From Rhynchopus euleeides (lineage: Eukaryota; Euglenozoa; Diplonemea; Diplonemida; Diplonemidae), in the NCBI GenBank assembly GCA_963210315.1, contig OY723294.1, positions 1,860,001-1,924,000 of the forward strand: 64,000 bases of DNA, given 5' to 3'. Below, in pieces: positions 40,852 to 51,618 of the stretch. The translations under genes were made by a program, and so were the position numbers. The stretch's first letter is position 1; each line of letters starts with the position of its first letter. The notes below the pieces were generated by a model. That model was given only the letters and a program-made list of their open reading frames with translations. It searched no databases and was not told the origin of the DNA.

Positions 40852-42849
40852 ATGGTGACGATGCGGGCCAGCCGGGTTGTAAGTGTCATGCTGCTGGCTT
40901 CCAGCGCGGCATGGGCACAGTCACAGCCGTGCAGCACCCATGGGTCGTTGTCAGACTGCGAAGGGCAACTGTGTGAGAATGACATGCAGTACTGCGTGTG
41001 GAATGTGGCGGCAGGGTCCTGCGGGTGTCCGACCTCTTGCGCCGAGTACTCAGGGCTGAACCTGGAGCTGTGCGTCAACAGCGTGTGCCCTTCCCTGCTG
41101 CCGCAGCAGCAGGTGCCGTGCCAGTACGACCAGAGCACACAGCAGTGCAGCTGCCCCCAGGCTGCGCCTACCCCTGTGCCCCAGCCCACCCCTGTGCCCC
41201 TGCCTCAGGGTTGCGGCAAGCACAGCACGCGGAACACATGTGAGGGTGACCTTTGTGCCAACGGCGTGCAGTACTGCGTGTGGAATGTGGCGGCAGGGTC
41301 CTGCGGGTGCCCGGAGTCTTGCACCGAGTACTCCGGTTTGAACCTGGAGCTGTGCGTCAACAGCGCATGCCCTTCCCTCCTGCCGCAGCAGCACGTGCCG
41401 TGCCAGTACGACCACGACACGCAGAAGTGCTGGTGTCCCGAGGCTGCAGAGACGGCCGCACCGGCGACCCCTGCCCCATCCACATCCGCGCCTCCGACCT
41501 CTGCACCGGCAACAGGTGCGCCCGCAACGCCTGTGCCCACCACAGAGGCACCCGAGCTCCCGCCGTGCAACGAGACGACGCTTGTGCTGAACCCCAGCTT
41601 CGAGCTCATCACCACAACCACAAACATCGGGCAGGCTCTGGTGAACGGGCAGATGCAGTCGTGGTCGGTGTCGCACGGGACGCCTTCCGTGTTTGGCGGT
41701 GCCCCGGGCCAGGGGCTGCGGTCTGCGTGGATGTGGTCGCACAGCGGAATCGGTGAGGGTATTGTGACGAACGTCCCCTTTGTCAGTGGGCAGCTGTACC
41801 GCGTGACGATGTGGGTGAACACAGGCAACGCCGTGGCTGGGCAGTTCTTTGTCCGGGCAGTGAACGGGCTGGTGCTGCAGACTGCGACATCGCTTCCGAC
41901 CTTCGGGCCAAGCGATGTGATGTTCTCCAACGGGATGGTCTACCCCGCCTGGGATGAGATCACATTCGACTACACCGCGACAGACGCCTACGCGCAGCTG
42001 TGGATCTACCCGCTGCTGACCGGCGCACCCCCGAACAATGTGCAGGCGCAGCTGCGTGTGGACAACATCCGTGTGTGCGCAATCGGGACGGACGCGCCGG
42101 CTACCCCTGCACCGGCGACCCCCGCACCGGCAACTCCTGCTCCACCCACACCTGCGCCCGCCACATCCGCACCCCCGACTCCTGCCCCGGCGACACCACT
42201 CCCACCAACTCCCGCCCCGCCCGTGGAGCGCTGCGAGGACCTGAACTTCCAGCACAAGGCGTGCGTCAACACGCTGTGCCCCGCCTTCGTGCAGATTGGG
42301 AAGAAGGTGGCCTGCAAGTACAACGAGCTCTCTGGTGAGTGCTTCTGCCCTGAGAAGGTGGAGACGAAGGCGCCGGCAACCGCTGCCCCAGTCGTGGAGC
42401 GCTGCGAGGATCTGAACTTCCAGCACGAGGCATGTGTCAACACGCTGTGCCCTGCCTTCGTGCAGATTGGGAAGAAGGTGGCCTGCAAGTACAACGAGCT
42501 CTCTGGTGAGTGCTTCTGCCCTGAGAAGGTGGAGACGAAGGCGCCGGCAACCGCAGCCCCGCAGCGCTGCGAGGACCTGAACTTCCAGCACAAGGCATGC
42601 GTCAACACGCTGTGCCCAGGCTTGCTGCAGCTCGGGAAGGAGGTGCCCTGCAAGTACAACGAGCTCTCTGGTGAGTGCTTCTGTCCCGAGCAGGTGGAGA
42701 CGAAGGCGCCTGTCGCTGTGATCTCCGATGACTGCAGTTCGTTCCACGGCAGCCCGCGCGCATGCCTGTCGTCACTGTGCGTCGTCAGCGGCATGAAGGC
42801 TGGTTGCAAGTACGACTACACCTTAGGCAGGTGCAACTGCAGTGCTTAG
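40852..42849 (+). CDS. Array copy 12 (M type, 665 aa)
   Basis: Protein reads identically to copies 4, 5, 8, 11 and 13. Jelly-roll module encoded by 41566-42093. Confidence 0.9.
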   Translation: MVTMRASRVVSVMLLASSAAWAQSQPCSTHGSLSDCEGQLCENDMQYCVWNVAAGSCGCPTSCAEYSGLNLELCVNSVCPSLLPQQQVPCQYDQSTQQCSCPQAAPTPVPQPTPVPLPQGCGKHSTRNTCEGDLCANGVQYCVWNVAAGSCGCPESCTEYSGLNLELCVNSACPSLLPQQHVPCQYDHDTQKCWCPEAAETAAPATPAPSTSAPPTSAPATGAPATPVPTTEAPELPPCNETTLVLNPSFELITTTTNIGQALVNGQMQSWSVSHGTPSVFGGAPGQGLRSAWMWSHSGIGEGIVTNVPFVSGQLYRVTMWVNTGNAVAGQFFVRAVNGLVLQTATSLPTFGPSDVMFSNGMVYPAWDEITFDYTATDAYAQLWIYPLLTGAPPNNVQAQLRVDNIRVCAIGTDAPATPAPATPAPATPAPPTPAPATSAPPTPAPATPLPPTPAPPVERCEDLNFQHKACVNTLCPAFVQIGKKVACKYNELSGECFCPEKVETKAPATAAPVVERCEDLNFQHEACVNTLCPAFVQIGKKVACKYNELSGECFCPEKVETKAPATAAPQRCEDLNFQHKACVNTLCPGLLQLGKEVPCKYNELSGECFCPEQVETKAPVAVISDDCSSFHGSPRACLSSLCVVSGMKAGCKYDYTLGRCNCSA

Positions 42850-44169
42850 TGGTGCATGGTTTTCCGTGACTTGCATGGGGTTTCATTTGCCTCATGCCTT
42901 GCCGTCGCCGCCGTGCTCGCACTCGGCGCGGAACTCATTCTCAAACAACCATCACCTTCTGGGCGGCAGGGGCTCTGAAAACACACAACACAACAGACCC
43001 TCCCTCCCCGCCCGCTTCATAAACCACCGCATTCGAAAGAATGCCCCATTCCTTTTCCTGTTTGGCATGTGACCCAGGTGTTTCGCCTTCCCCAACCCAC
43101 CCACCCACCCTCTTCGCACAAGGTGTTCGTCTTGCACATTGCACTGCCAGTGCGAGACGGACGCCGGTGGCATGTCTCTTTTGTCAGCAGATGCGTGCTG
43201 CGTGCCTCGAACCTCTCCGTTGTGTTCGCGTGGCGCTGTGCCCTCACACTGGGCTGTTCATAGCACCCGTTGGCCGTTGGCCGTTTGTCTTTATTTCCCA
43301 TTCCTGTCCGAGGGCGGCGGAGGAGAGGTGCAATGTCAGTAGGACAGCCTGCACCCCTCCCCGGCTGACTGGACGGGCGGGTTGAGTTGCCGTTCCATAT
43401 ACTTTCATGTGTGCCTTTCTTATTGATCTCGGCCCCCCCGCTGATCATTCCCCGCCATCTTCCTCCCTCTACTCTACTAACCTACCACCCCCGTTGACGA
43501 CACGTTCTGGTGCCGCGGCAGAACAGTGGCGCTGCGCTTTTCGCGCGCCTGTTTTGCTTTTGGCACAGGACATCGCCGATCGCAAATCCCTTCCCCCTTT
43601 GCCTTTGTTCCCATTTGTCTCCGGTATTCTGATGTGGTGCTGCAGCCTCACAACAGATTCTTTTTTGCACTTGCGCCTGCTGTTGCTGTGGTTGTCCATA
43701 TCCACCTGCTCCGATTTACCCGGCATCACTGTGCACCCCCCCCGAGGGGGTGTGGAAGGTGGCCGCTGGAGAAAGTCGTACAAGTCGTGTCATCATCATC
43801 GCCGCGGTGTGTGCTGGGGGGATATCACCCAAGGGTGTTGCACAGTACACGCCCCCTCTGCACACACCGGCGAAGAGTAGGAGCGCACAACACAAGATAC
43901 CCGCTTGGCTGAACAAAACAACGCGAAAGGCCCCACCCCCCCCTGCTCCCACACCCCCTGTCACATTTCCCGGGATACCTGCGCAAAACACACCGTGTCT
44001 GTCCAACCGAAGACTCTGCATCGCGCAACCCCCAGCCCAGCCACACACACACACACAGCTCCCACGGGGTGACACCGTGCGGGCCATGTACCACCACCAC
44101 CCCTCGCAGGAGCAACTTCCAAAACAAACACAACCGACAGAAAGAAGGGTGAATTGCCATACCAGTCAG
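42850..44169 (+). other. Array spacer 12 (1320 bp)
   Basis: Same as spacer 1; no gene seen. Confidence 0.85.
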
Positions 44170-46167
44170 ATGGTGACGATGCGGGCCAGCCGGGTTGTAA
44201 GTGTCATGCTGCTGGCTTCCAGCGCGGCATGGGCACAGTCACAGCCGTGCAGCACCCATGGGTCGTTGTCAGACTGCGAAGGGCAACTGTGTGAGAATGA
44301 CATGCAGTACTGCGTGTGGAATGTGGCGGCAGGGTCCTGCGGGTGTCCGACCTCTTGCGCCGAGTACTCAGGGCTGAACCTGGAGCTGTGCGTCAACAGC
44401 GTGTGCCCTTCCCTGCTGCCGCAGCAGCAGGTGCCGTGCCAGTACGACCAGAGCACACAGCAGTGCAGCTGCCCCCAGGCTGCGCCTACCCCTGTGCCCC
44501 AGCCCACCCCTGTGCCCCTGCCTCAGGGTTGCGGCAAGCACAGCACGCGGAACACATGTGAGGGTGACCTTTGTGCCAACGGCGTGCAGTACTGCGTGTG
44601 GAATGTGGCGGCAGGGTCCTGCGGGTGCCCGGAGTCTTGCACCGAGTACTCCGGTTTGAACCTGGAGCTGTGCGTCAACAGCGCATGCCCTTCCCTCCTG
44701 CCGCAGCAGCACGTGCCGTGCCAGTACGACCACGACACGCAGAAGTGCTGGTGTCCCGAGGCTGCAGAGACGGCCGCACCGGCGACCCCTGCCCCATCCA
44801 CATCCGCGCCTCCGACCTCTGCACCGGCAACAGGTGCGCCCGCAACGCCTGTGCCCACCACAGAGGCACCCGAGCTCCCGCCGTGCAACGAGACGACGCT
44901 TGTGCTGAACCCCAGCTTCGAGCTCATCACCACAACCACAAACATCGGGCAGGCTCTGGTGAACGGGCAGATGCAGTCGTGGTCGGTGTCGCACGGGACG
45001 CCTTCCGTGTTTGGCGGTGCCCCGGGCCAGGGGCTGCGGTCTGCGTGGATGTGGTCGCACAGCGGAATCGGTGAGGGTATTGTGACGAACGTCCCCTTTG
45101 TCAGTGGGCAGCTGTACCGCGTGACGATGTGGGTGAACACAGGCAACGCCGTGGCTGGGCAGTTCTTTGTCCGGGCAGTGAACGGGCTGGTGCTGCAGAC
45201 TGCGACATCGCTTCCGACCTTCGGGCCAAGCGATGTGATGTTCTCCAACGGGATGGTCTACCCCGCCTGGGATGAGATCACATTCGACTACACCGCGACA
45301 GACGCCTACGCGCAGCTGTGGATCTACCCGCTGCTGACCGGCGCACCCCCGAACAATGTGCAGGCGCAGCTGCGTGTGGACAACATCCGTGTGTGCGCAA
45401 TCGGGACGGACGCGCCGGCTACCCCTGCACCGGCGACCCCCGCACCGGCAACTCCTGCTCCACCCACACCTGCGCCCGCCACATCCGCACCCCCGACTCC
45501 TGCCCCGGCGACACCACTCCCACCAACTCCCGCCCCGCCCGTGGAGCGCTGCGAGGACCTGAACTTCCAGCACAAGGCGTGCGTCAACACGCTGTGCCCC
45601 GCCTTCGTGCAGATTGGGAAGAAGGTGGCCTGCAAGTACAACGAGCTCTCTGGTGAGTGCTTCTGCCCTGAGAAGGTGGAGACGAAGGCGCCGGCAACCG
45701 CTGCCCCAGTCGTGGAGCGCTGCGAGGATCTGAACTTCCAGCACGAGGCATGTGTCAACACGCTGTGCCCTGCCTTCGTGCAGATTGGGAAGAAGGTGGC
45801 CTGCAAGTACAACGAGCTCTCTGGTGAGTGCTTCTGCCCTGAGAAGGTGGAGACGAAGGCGCCGGCAACCGCAGCCCCGCAGCGCTGCGAGGACCTGAAC
45901 TTCCAGCACAAGGCATGCGTCAACACGCTGTGCCCAGGCTTGCTGCAGCTCGGGAAGGAGGTGCCCTGCAAGTACAACGAGCTCTCTGGTGAGTGCTTCT
46001 GTCCCGAGCAGGTGGAGACGAAGGCGCCTGTCGCTGTGATCTCCGATGACTGCAGTTCGTTCCACGGCAGCCCGCGCGCATGCCTGTCGTCACTGTGCGT
46101 CGTCAGCGGCATGAAGGCTGGTTGCAAGTACGACTACACCTTAGGCAGGTGCAACTGCAGTGCTTAG
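44170..46167 (+). CDS. Array copy 13 (M type, 665 aa)
   Basis: Last of the ten consecutive M genes (copies 4-13). The C-terminal six-Cys modules and the TAG stop are intact. No copy-specific change was seen. Confidence 0.9.
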   Translation: MVTMRASRVVSVMLLASSAAWAQSQPCSTHGSLSDCEGQLCENDMQYCVWNVAAGSCGCPTSCAEYSGLNLELCVNSVCPSLLPQQQVPCQYDQSTQQCSCPQAAPTPVPQPTPVPLPQGCGKHSTRNTCEGDLCANGVQYCVWNVAAGSCGCPESCTEYSGLNLELCVNSACPSLLPQQHVPCQYDHDTQKCWCPEAAETAAPATPAPSTSAPPTSAPATGAPATPVPTTEAPELPPCNETTLVLNPSFELITTTTNIGQALVNGQMQSWSVSHGTPSVFGGAPGQGLRSAWMWSHSGIGEGIVTNVPFVSGQLYRVTMWVNTGNAVAGQFFVRAVNGLVLQTATSLPTFGPSDVMFSNGMVYPAWDEITFDYTATDAYAQLWIYPLLTGAPPNNVQAQLRVDNIRVCAIGTDAPATPAPATPAPATPAPPTPAPATSAPPTPAPATPLPPTPAPPVERCEDLNFQHKACVNTLCPAFVQIGKKVACKYNELSGECFCPEKVETKAPATAAPVVERCEDLNFQHEACVNTLCPAFVQIGKKVACKYNELSGECFCPEKVETKAPATAAPQRCEDLNFQHKACVNTLCPGLLQLGKEVPCKYNELSGECFCPEQVETKAPVAVISDDCSSFHGSPRACLSSLCVVSGMKAGCKYDYTLGRCNCSA

Positions 46168-47487
46168 TGGTGCATGGTTTTCCGTGACTTGCATGGGGTT
46201 TCATTTGCCTCATGCCTTGCCGTCGCCGCCGTGCTCGCACTCGGCGCGGAACTCATTCTCAAACAACCATCACCTTCTGGGCGGCAGGGGCTCTGAAAAC
46301 ACACAACACAACAGACCCTCCCTCCCCGCCCGCTTCATAAACCACCGCATTCGAAAGAATGCCCCATTCCTTTTCCTGTTTGGCATGTGACCCAGGTGTT
46401 TCGCCTTCCCCAACCCACCCACCCACCCTCTTCGCACAAGGTGTTCGTCTTGCACATTGCACTGCCAGTGCGAGACGGACGCCGGTGGCATGTCTCTTTT
46501 GTCAGCAGATGCGTGCTGCGTGCCTCGAACCTCTCCGTTGTGTTCGCGTGGCGCTGTGCCCTCACACTGGGCTGTTCATAGCACCCGTTGGCCGTTGGCC
46601 GTTTGTCTTTATTTCCCATTCCTGTCCGAGGGCGGCGGAGGAGAGGTGCAATGTCAGTAGGACAGCCTGCACCCCTCCCCGGCTGACTGGACGGGCGGGT
46701 TGAGTTGCCGTTCCATATACTTTCATGTGTGCCTTTCTTATTGATCTCGGCCCCCCCGCTGATCATTCCCCGCCATCTTCCTCCCTCTACTCTACTAACC
46801 TACCACCCCCGTTGACGACACGTTCTGGTGCCGCGGCAGAACAGTGGCGCTGCGCTTTTCGCGCGCCTGTTTTGCTTTTGGCACAGGACATCGCCGATCG
46901 CAAATCCCTTCCCCCTTTGCCTTTGTTCCCATTTGTCTCCGGTATTCTGATGTGGTGCTGCAGCCTCACAACAGATTCTTTTTTGCACTTGCGCCTGCTG
47001 TTGCTGTGGTTGTCCATATCCACCTGCTCCGATTTACCCGGCATCACTGTGCACCCCCCCCGAGGGGGTGTGGAAGGTGGCCGCTGGAGAAAGTCGTACA
47101 AGTCGTGTCATCATCATCGCCGCGGTGTGTGCTGGGGGGATATCACCCAAGGGTGTTGCACAGTACACGCCCCCTCTGCACACACCGGCGAAGAGTAGGA
47201 GCGCACAACACAAGATACCCGCTTGGCTGAACAAAACAACGCGAAAGGCCCCACCCCCCCCTGCTCCCACACCCCCTGTCACATTTCCCGGGATACCTGC
47301 GCAAAACACACCGTGTCTGTCCAACCGAAGACTCTGCATCGCGCAACCCCCAGCCCAGCCACACACACACACACAGCTCCCACGGGGTGACACCGTGCGG
47401 GCCATGTACCACCACCACCCCTCGCAGGAGCAACTTCCAAAACAAACACAACCGACAGAAAGAAGGGTGAATTGCCATACCAGTCAG
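46168..47487 (+). other. Array spacer 13 (1320 bp)
   Basis: Same as spacer 1; it precedes the second L-type gene with no visible change. Confidence 0.85.
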
Positions 47488-50298
47488 ATGGTGACGATGC
47501 GGGCCAGCCGGGTTGTAAGTGTCATGCTGCTGGCTTCCAGCGCGGCATGGGCACAGTCACAGCCGTGCAGCACCCATGGGTCGTTGTCAGACTGCGAAGG
47601 GCAACTGTGTGAGAATGACATGCAGTACTGCGTGTGGAATGTGGCGGCAGGGTCCTGCGGGTGTCCGACCTCTTGCGCCGAGTACTCAGGGCTGAACCTG
47701 GAGCTGTGCGTCAACAGCGTGTGCCCTTCCCTGCTGCCGCAGCAGCAGGTGCCGTGCCAGTACGACCAGAGCACACAGCAGTGCAGCTGCCCCCAGGCTG
47801 CGCCTACCCCTGTGCCCCAGCCCACCCCTGTGCCCCTGCCTCAGGGTTGCGGCAAGCACAGCACGCGGAACACATGTGAGGGTGACCTTTGTGCCAACGG
47901 CGTGCAGTACTGCGTGTGGAATGTGGCGGCAGGGTCCTGCGGGTGCCCGGAGTCTTGCACCGAGTACTCCGGTTTGAACCTGGAGCTGTGCGTCAACAGC
48001 GCATGCCCTTCCCTCCTGCCGCAGCAGCACGTGCCGTGCCAGTACGACCACGACACGCAGAAGTGCTGGTGTCCCGAGGCTGCAGAGACGGCCGCACCGG
48101 CGACCCCTGCCCCATCCACATCCGCGCCTCCGACCTCTGCACCGGCAACAGGTGCGCCCGCAACGCCTGTGCCCACCACAGAGGCACCCGAGCTCCCGCC
48201 GTGCAACGAGACGACGCTTGTGCTGAACCCCAGCTTCGAGCTCATCACCACAACCACAAACATCGGGCAGGCTCTGGTGAACGGGCAGATGCAGTCGTGG
48301 TCGGTGTCGCACGGGACGCCTTCCGTGTTTGGCGGTGCCCCGGGCCAGGGGCTGCGGTCTGCGTGGATGTGGTCGCACAGCGGAATCGGTGAGGGTATTG
48401 TGACGAACGTCCCCTTTGTCAGTGGGCAGCTGTACCGCGTGACGATGTGGGTGAACACAGGCAACGCCGTGGCTGGGCAGTTCTTTGTCCGGGCAGTGAA
48501 CGGGCTGGTGCTGCAGACTGCGACATCGCTTCCGACCTTCGGGCCAAGCGATGTGATGTTCTCCAACGGGATGGTCTACCCCGCCTGGGATGAGATCACA
48601 TTCGACTACACCGCGACAGACGCCTACGCGCAGCTGTGGATCTACCCGCTGCTGACCGGCGCACCCCCGAACAATGTGCAGGCGCAGCTGCGTGTGGACA
48701 ACATCCGTGTGTGCGCAATCGGGACGGACGCACCGGCTACCCCTGTACCGGCGACAGCTGTGCCCACGTCTGCGCCTCCCACGTCTGCACCGGCGACCCC
48801 CGCACCGGCAACGCCTGCACCTGCAACACCGGCACCGGCCACTCCTGCGCCTCCCACGTCTGCGCCCCCCACCTCCGCACCCCCGACATCTGCACCGCCC
48901 ACGTCTGCGCCCCCCACATCCGCGCCTCCCACGTCTGCACCGGCGACCCCCGCGCCGGCAACGCCTGCGCCCGCAACGCCTGTGCCCACCACAGAGGCAC
49001 CCGAGCTCCCGCCGTGCAACGAGACGACGCTCGTGATGAACCCCAGCTTCGAGCTCATCACCACAACCACAAACATCGGGCAGGCTCTGGTGAACGGGCA
49101 GATGCAGTCGTGGTCGGTGTCGCACGGGACGCCTTCCGTGTTTGGCGGTGCCCCGGGCCAGGGGCTGCGGTCTGCGTGGATGTGGTCGCACAGCGGAATC
49201 GGTGAGGGTATTGTGACGAACGTCCCCTTTGTCAGTGGGCAGCTGTACCGTGTGACTATGTGGGTGACCACAGGCAACGCCGTGGCTGGGCAGTTCTTTG
49301 TCCGTGCAGTGAACGGGCTGGTGCTGCAGACTGCGACATCGCTTCCGACCTTCGGGCCAAGCGATGTGATGTTCTCCAACGGGATGGTCTACCCCGCCTG
49401 GGATGAGATCACATTCGACTACACCGCGACAGACGCCTACGCGCAGCTGTGGATCTACCCGCTGCTGACCGGCGCACCCCCGAACAATGTGCAGGCGCAG
49501 CTGCGTGTGGACAACATCCGTGTGTGCGCAATCGGGACGGACGCGCCGGCTACCCCTGCACCGGCGACCCCCGCACCGGCAACTCCTGCTCCACCCACAC
49601 CTGCGCCCGCCACATCCGCACCCCCGACTCCTGCCCCGGCGACACCACTCCCACCAACTCCCGCCCCGCCCGTGGAGCGCTGCGAGGACCTGAACTTCCA
49701 GCACAAGGCGTGCGTCAACACGCTGTGCCCCGCCTTCGTGCAGATTGGGAAGAAGGTGGCCTGCAAGTACAACGAGCTCTCTGGTGAGTGCTTCTGCCCT
49801 GAGAAGGTGGAGACGAAGGCGCCGGCAACCGCTGCCCCAGTCGTGGAGCGCTGCGAGGATCTGAACTTCCAGCACGAGGCATGTGTCAACACGCTGTGCC
49901 CTGCCTTCGTGCAGATTGGGAAGAAGGTGGCCTGCAAGTACAACGAGCTCTCTGGTGAGTGCTTCTGCCCTGAGAAGGTGGAGACGAAGGCGCCGGCAAC
50001 CGCAGCCCCGCAGCGCTGCGAGGACCTGAACTTCCAGCACAAGGCATGCGTCAACACGCTGTGCCCAGGCTTGCTGCAGCTCGGGAAGGAGGTGCCCTGC
50101 AAGTACAACGAGCTCTCTGGTGAGTGCTTCTGTCCCGAGCAGGTGGAGACGAAGGCGCCTGTCGCTGTGATCTCCGATGACTGCAGTTCGTTCCACGGCA
50201 GCCCGCGCGCATGCCTGTCGTCACTGTGCGTCGTCAGCGGCATGAAGGCTGGTTGCAAGTACGACTACACCTTAGGCAGGTGCAACTGCAGTGCTTAG
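47488..50298 (+). CDS. Array copy 14 (L type, 936 aa): secreted six-cysteine-module protein with two jelly-roll modules
   Basis: Same domain order as copy 1, with jelly-roll modules encoded at 48202-48729 and 49015-49542. It differs from copy 1 in having Pro456 in the long stalk and a cluster of four substitutions in the second jelly-roll (49251, 49257, 49268, 49305), one of which changes Asn594 to Thr. The same cluster is in copy 16 but in no other module of the array. The first jelly-roll keeps Leu246. This L gene therefore belongs with copy 16 rather than being a simple copy of the leader gene. Confidence 0.9.
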   Translation: MVTMRASRVVSVMLLASSAAWAQSQPCSTHGSLSDCEGQLCENDMQYCVWNVAAGSCGCPTSCAEYSGLNLELCVNSVCPSLLPQQQVPCQYDQSTQQCSCPQAAPTPVPQPTPVPLPQGCGKHSTRNTCEGDLCANGVQYCVWNVAAGSCGCPESCTEYSGLNLELCVNSACPSLLPQQHVPCQYDHDTQKCWCPEAAETAAPATPAPSTSAPPTSAPATGAPATPVPTTEAPELPPCNETTLVLNPSFELITTTTNIGQALVNGQMQSWSVSHGTPSVFGGAPGQGLRSAWMWSHSGIGEGIVTNVPFVSGQLYRVTMWVNTGNAVAGQFFVRAVNGLVLQTATSLPTFGPSDVMFSNGMVYPAWDEITFDYTATDAYAQLWIYPLLTGAPPNNVQAQLRVDNIRVCAIGTDAPATPVPATAVPTSAPPTSAPATPAPATPAPATPAPATPAPPTSAPPTSAPPTSAPPTSAPPTSAPPTSAPATPAPATPAPATPVPTTEAPELPPCNETTLVMNPSFELITTTTNIGQALVNGQMQSWSVSHGTPSVFGGAPGQGLRSAWMWSHSGIGEGIVTNVPFVSGQLYRVTMWVTTGNAVAGQFFVRAVNGLVLQTATSLPTFGPSDVMFSNGMVYPAWDEITFDYTATDAYAQLWIYPLLTGAPPNNVQAQLRVDNIRVCAIGTDAPATPAPATPAPATPAPPTPAPATSAPPTPAPATPLPPTPAPPVERCEDLNFQHKACVNTLCPAFVQIGKKVACKYNELSGECFCPEKVETKAPATAAPVVERCEDLNFQHEACVNTLCPAFVQIGKKVACKYNELSGECFCPEKVETKAPATAAPQRCEDLNFQHKACVNTLCPGLLQLGKEVPCKYNELSGECFCPEQVETKAPVAVISDDCSSFHGSPRACLSSLCVVSGMKAGCKYDYTLGRCNCSA

Positions 50299-51618
50299 TG
50301 GTGCATGGTTTTCCGTGACTTGCATGGGGTTTCATTTGCCTCATGCCTTGCCGTCGCCGCCGTGCTCGCACTCGGCGCGGAACTCATTCTCAAACAACCA
50401 TCACCTTCTGGGCGGCAGGGGCTCTGAAAACACACAACACAACAGACCCTCCCTCCCCGCCCGCTTCATAAACCACCGCATTCGAAAGAATGCCCCATTC
50501 CTTTTCCTGTTTGGCATGTGACCCAGGTGTTTCGCCTTCCCCAACCCACCCACCCACCCTCTTCGCACAAGGTGTTCGTCTTGCACATTGCACTGCCAGT
50601 GCGAGACGGACGCCGGTGGCATGTCTCTTTTGTCAGCAGATGCGTGCTGCGTGCCTCGAACCTCTCCGTTGTGTTCGCGTGGCGCTGTGCCCTCACACTG
50701 GGCTGTTCATAGCACCCGTTGGCCGTTGGCCGTTTGTCTTTATTTCCCATTCCTGTCCGAGGGCGGCGGAGGAGAGGTGCAATGTCAGTAGGACAGCCTG
50801 CACCCCTCCCCGGCTGACTGGACGGGCGGGTTGAGTTGCCGTTCCATATACTTTCATGTGTGCCTTTCTTATTGATCTCGGCCCCCCCGCTGATCATTCC
50901 CCGCCATCTTCCTCCCTCTACTCTACTAACCTACCACCCCCGTTGACGACACGTTCTGGTGCCGCGGCAGAACAGTGGCGCTGCGCTTTTCGCGCGCCTG
51001 TTTTGCTTTTGGCACAGGACATCGCCGATCGCAAATCCCTTCCCCCTTTGCCTTTGTTCCCATTTGTCTCCGGTATTCTGATGTGGTGCTGCAGCCTCAC
51101 AACAGATTCTTTTTTGCACTTGCGCCTGCTGTTGCTGTGGTTGTCCATATCCACCTGCTCCGATTTACCCGGCATCACTGTGCACCCCCCCCGAGGGGGT
51201 GTGGAAGGTGGCCGCTGGAGAAAGTCGTACAAGTCGTGTCATCATCATCGCCGCGGTGTGTGCTGGGGGGATATCACCCAAGGGTGTTGCACAGTACACG
51301 CCCCCTCTGCACACACCGGCGAAGAGTAGGAGCGCACAACACAAGATACCCGCTTGGCTGAACAAAACAACGCGAAAGGCCCCACCCCCCCCTGCTCCCA
51401 CACCCCCTGTCACATTTCCCGGGATACCTGCGCAAAACACACCGTGTCTGTCCAACCGAAGACTCTGCATCGCGCAACCCCCAGCCCAGCCACACACACA
51501 CACACAGCTCCCACGGGGTGACACCGTGCGGGCCATGTACCACCACCACCCCTCGCAGGAGCAACTTCCAAAACAAACACAACCGACAGAAAGAAGGGTG
51601 AATTGCCATACCAGTCAG
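50299..51618 (+). other. Array spacer 14 (1320 bp)
   Basis: Same as spacer 1; no gene seen. Confidence 0.85.
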
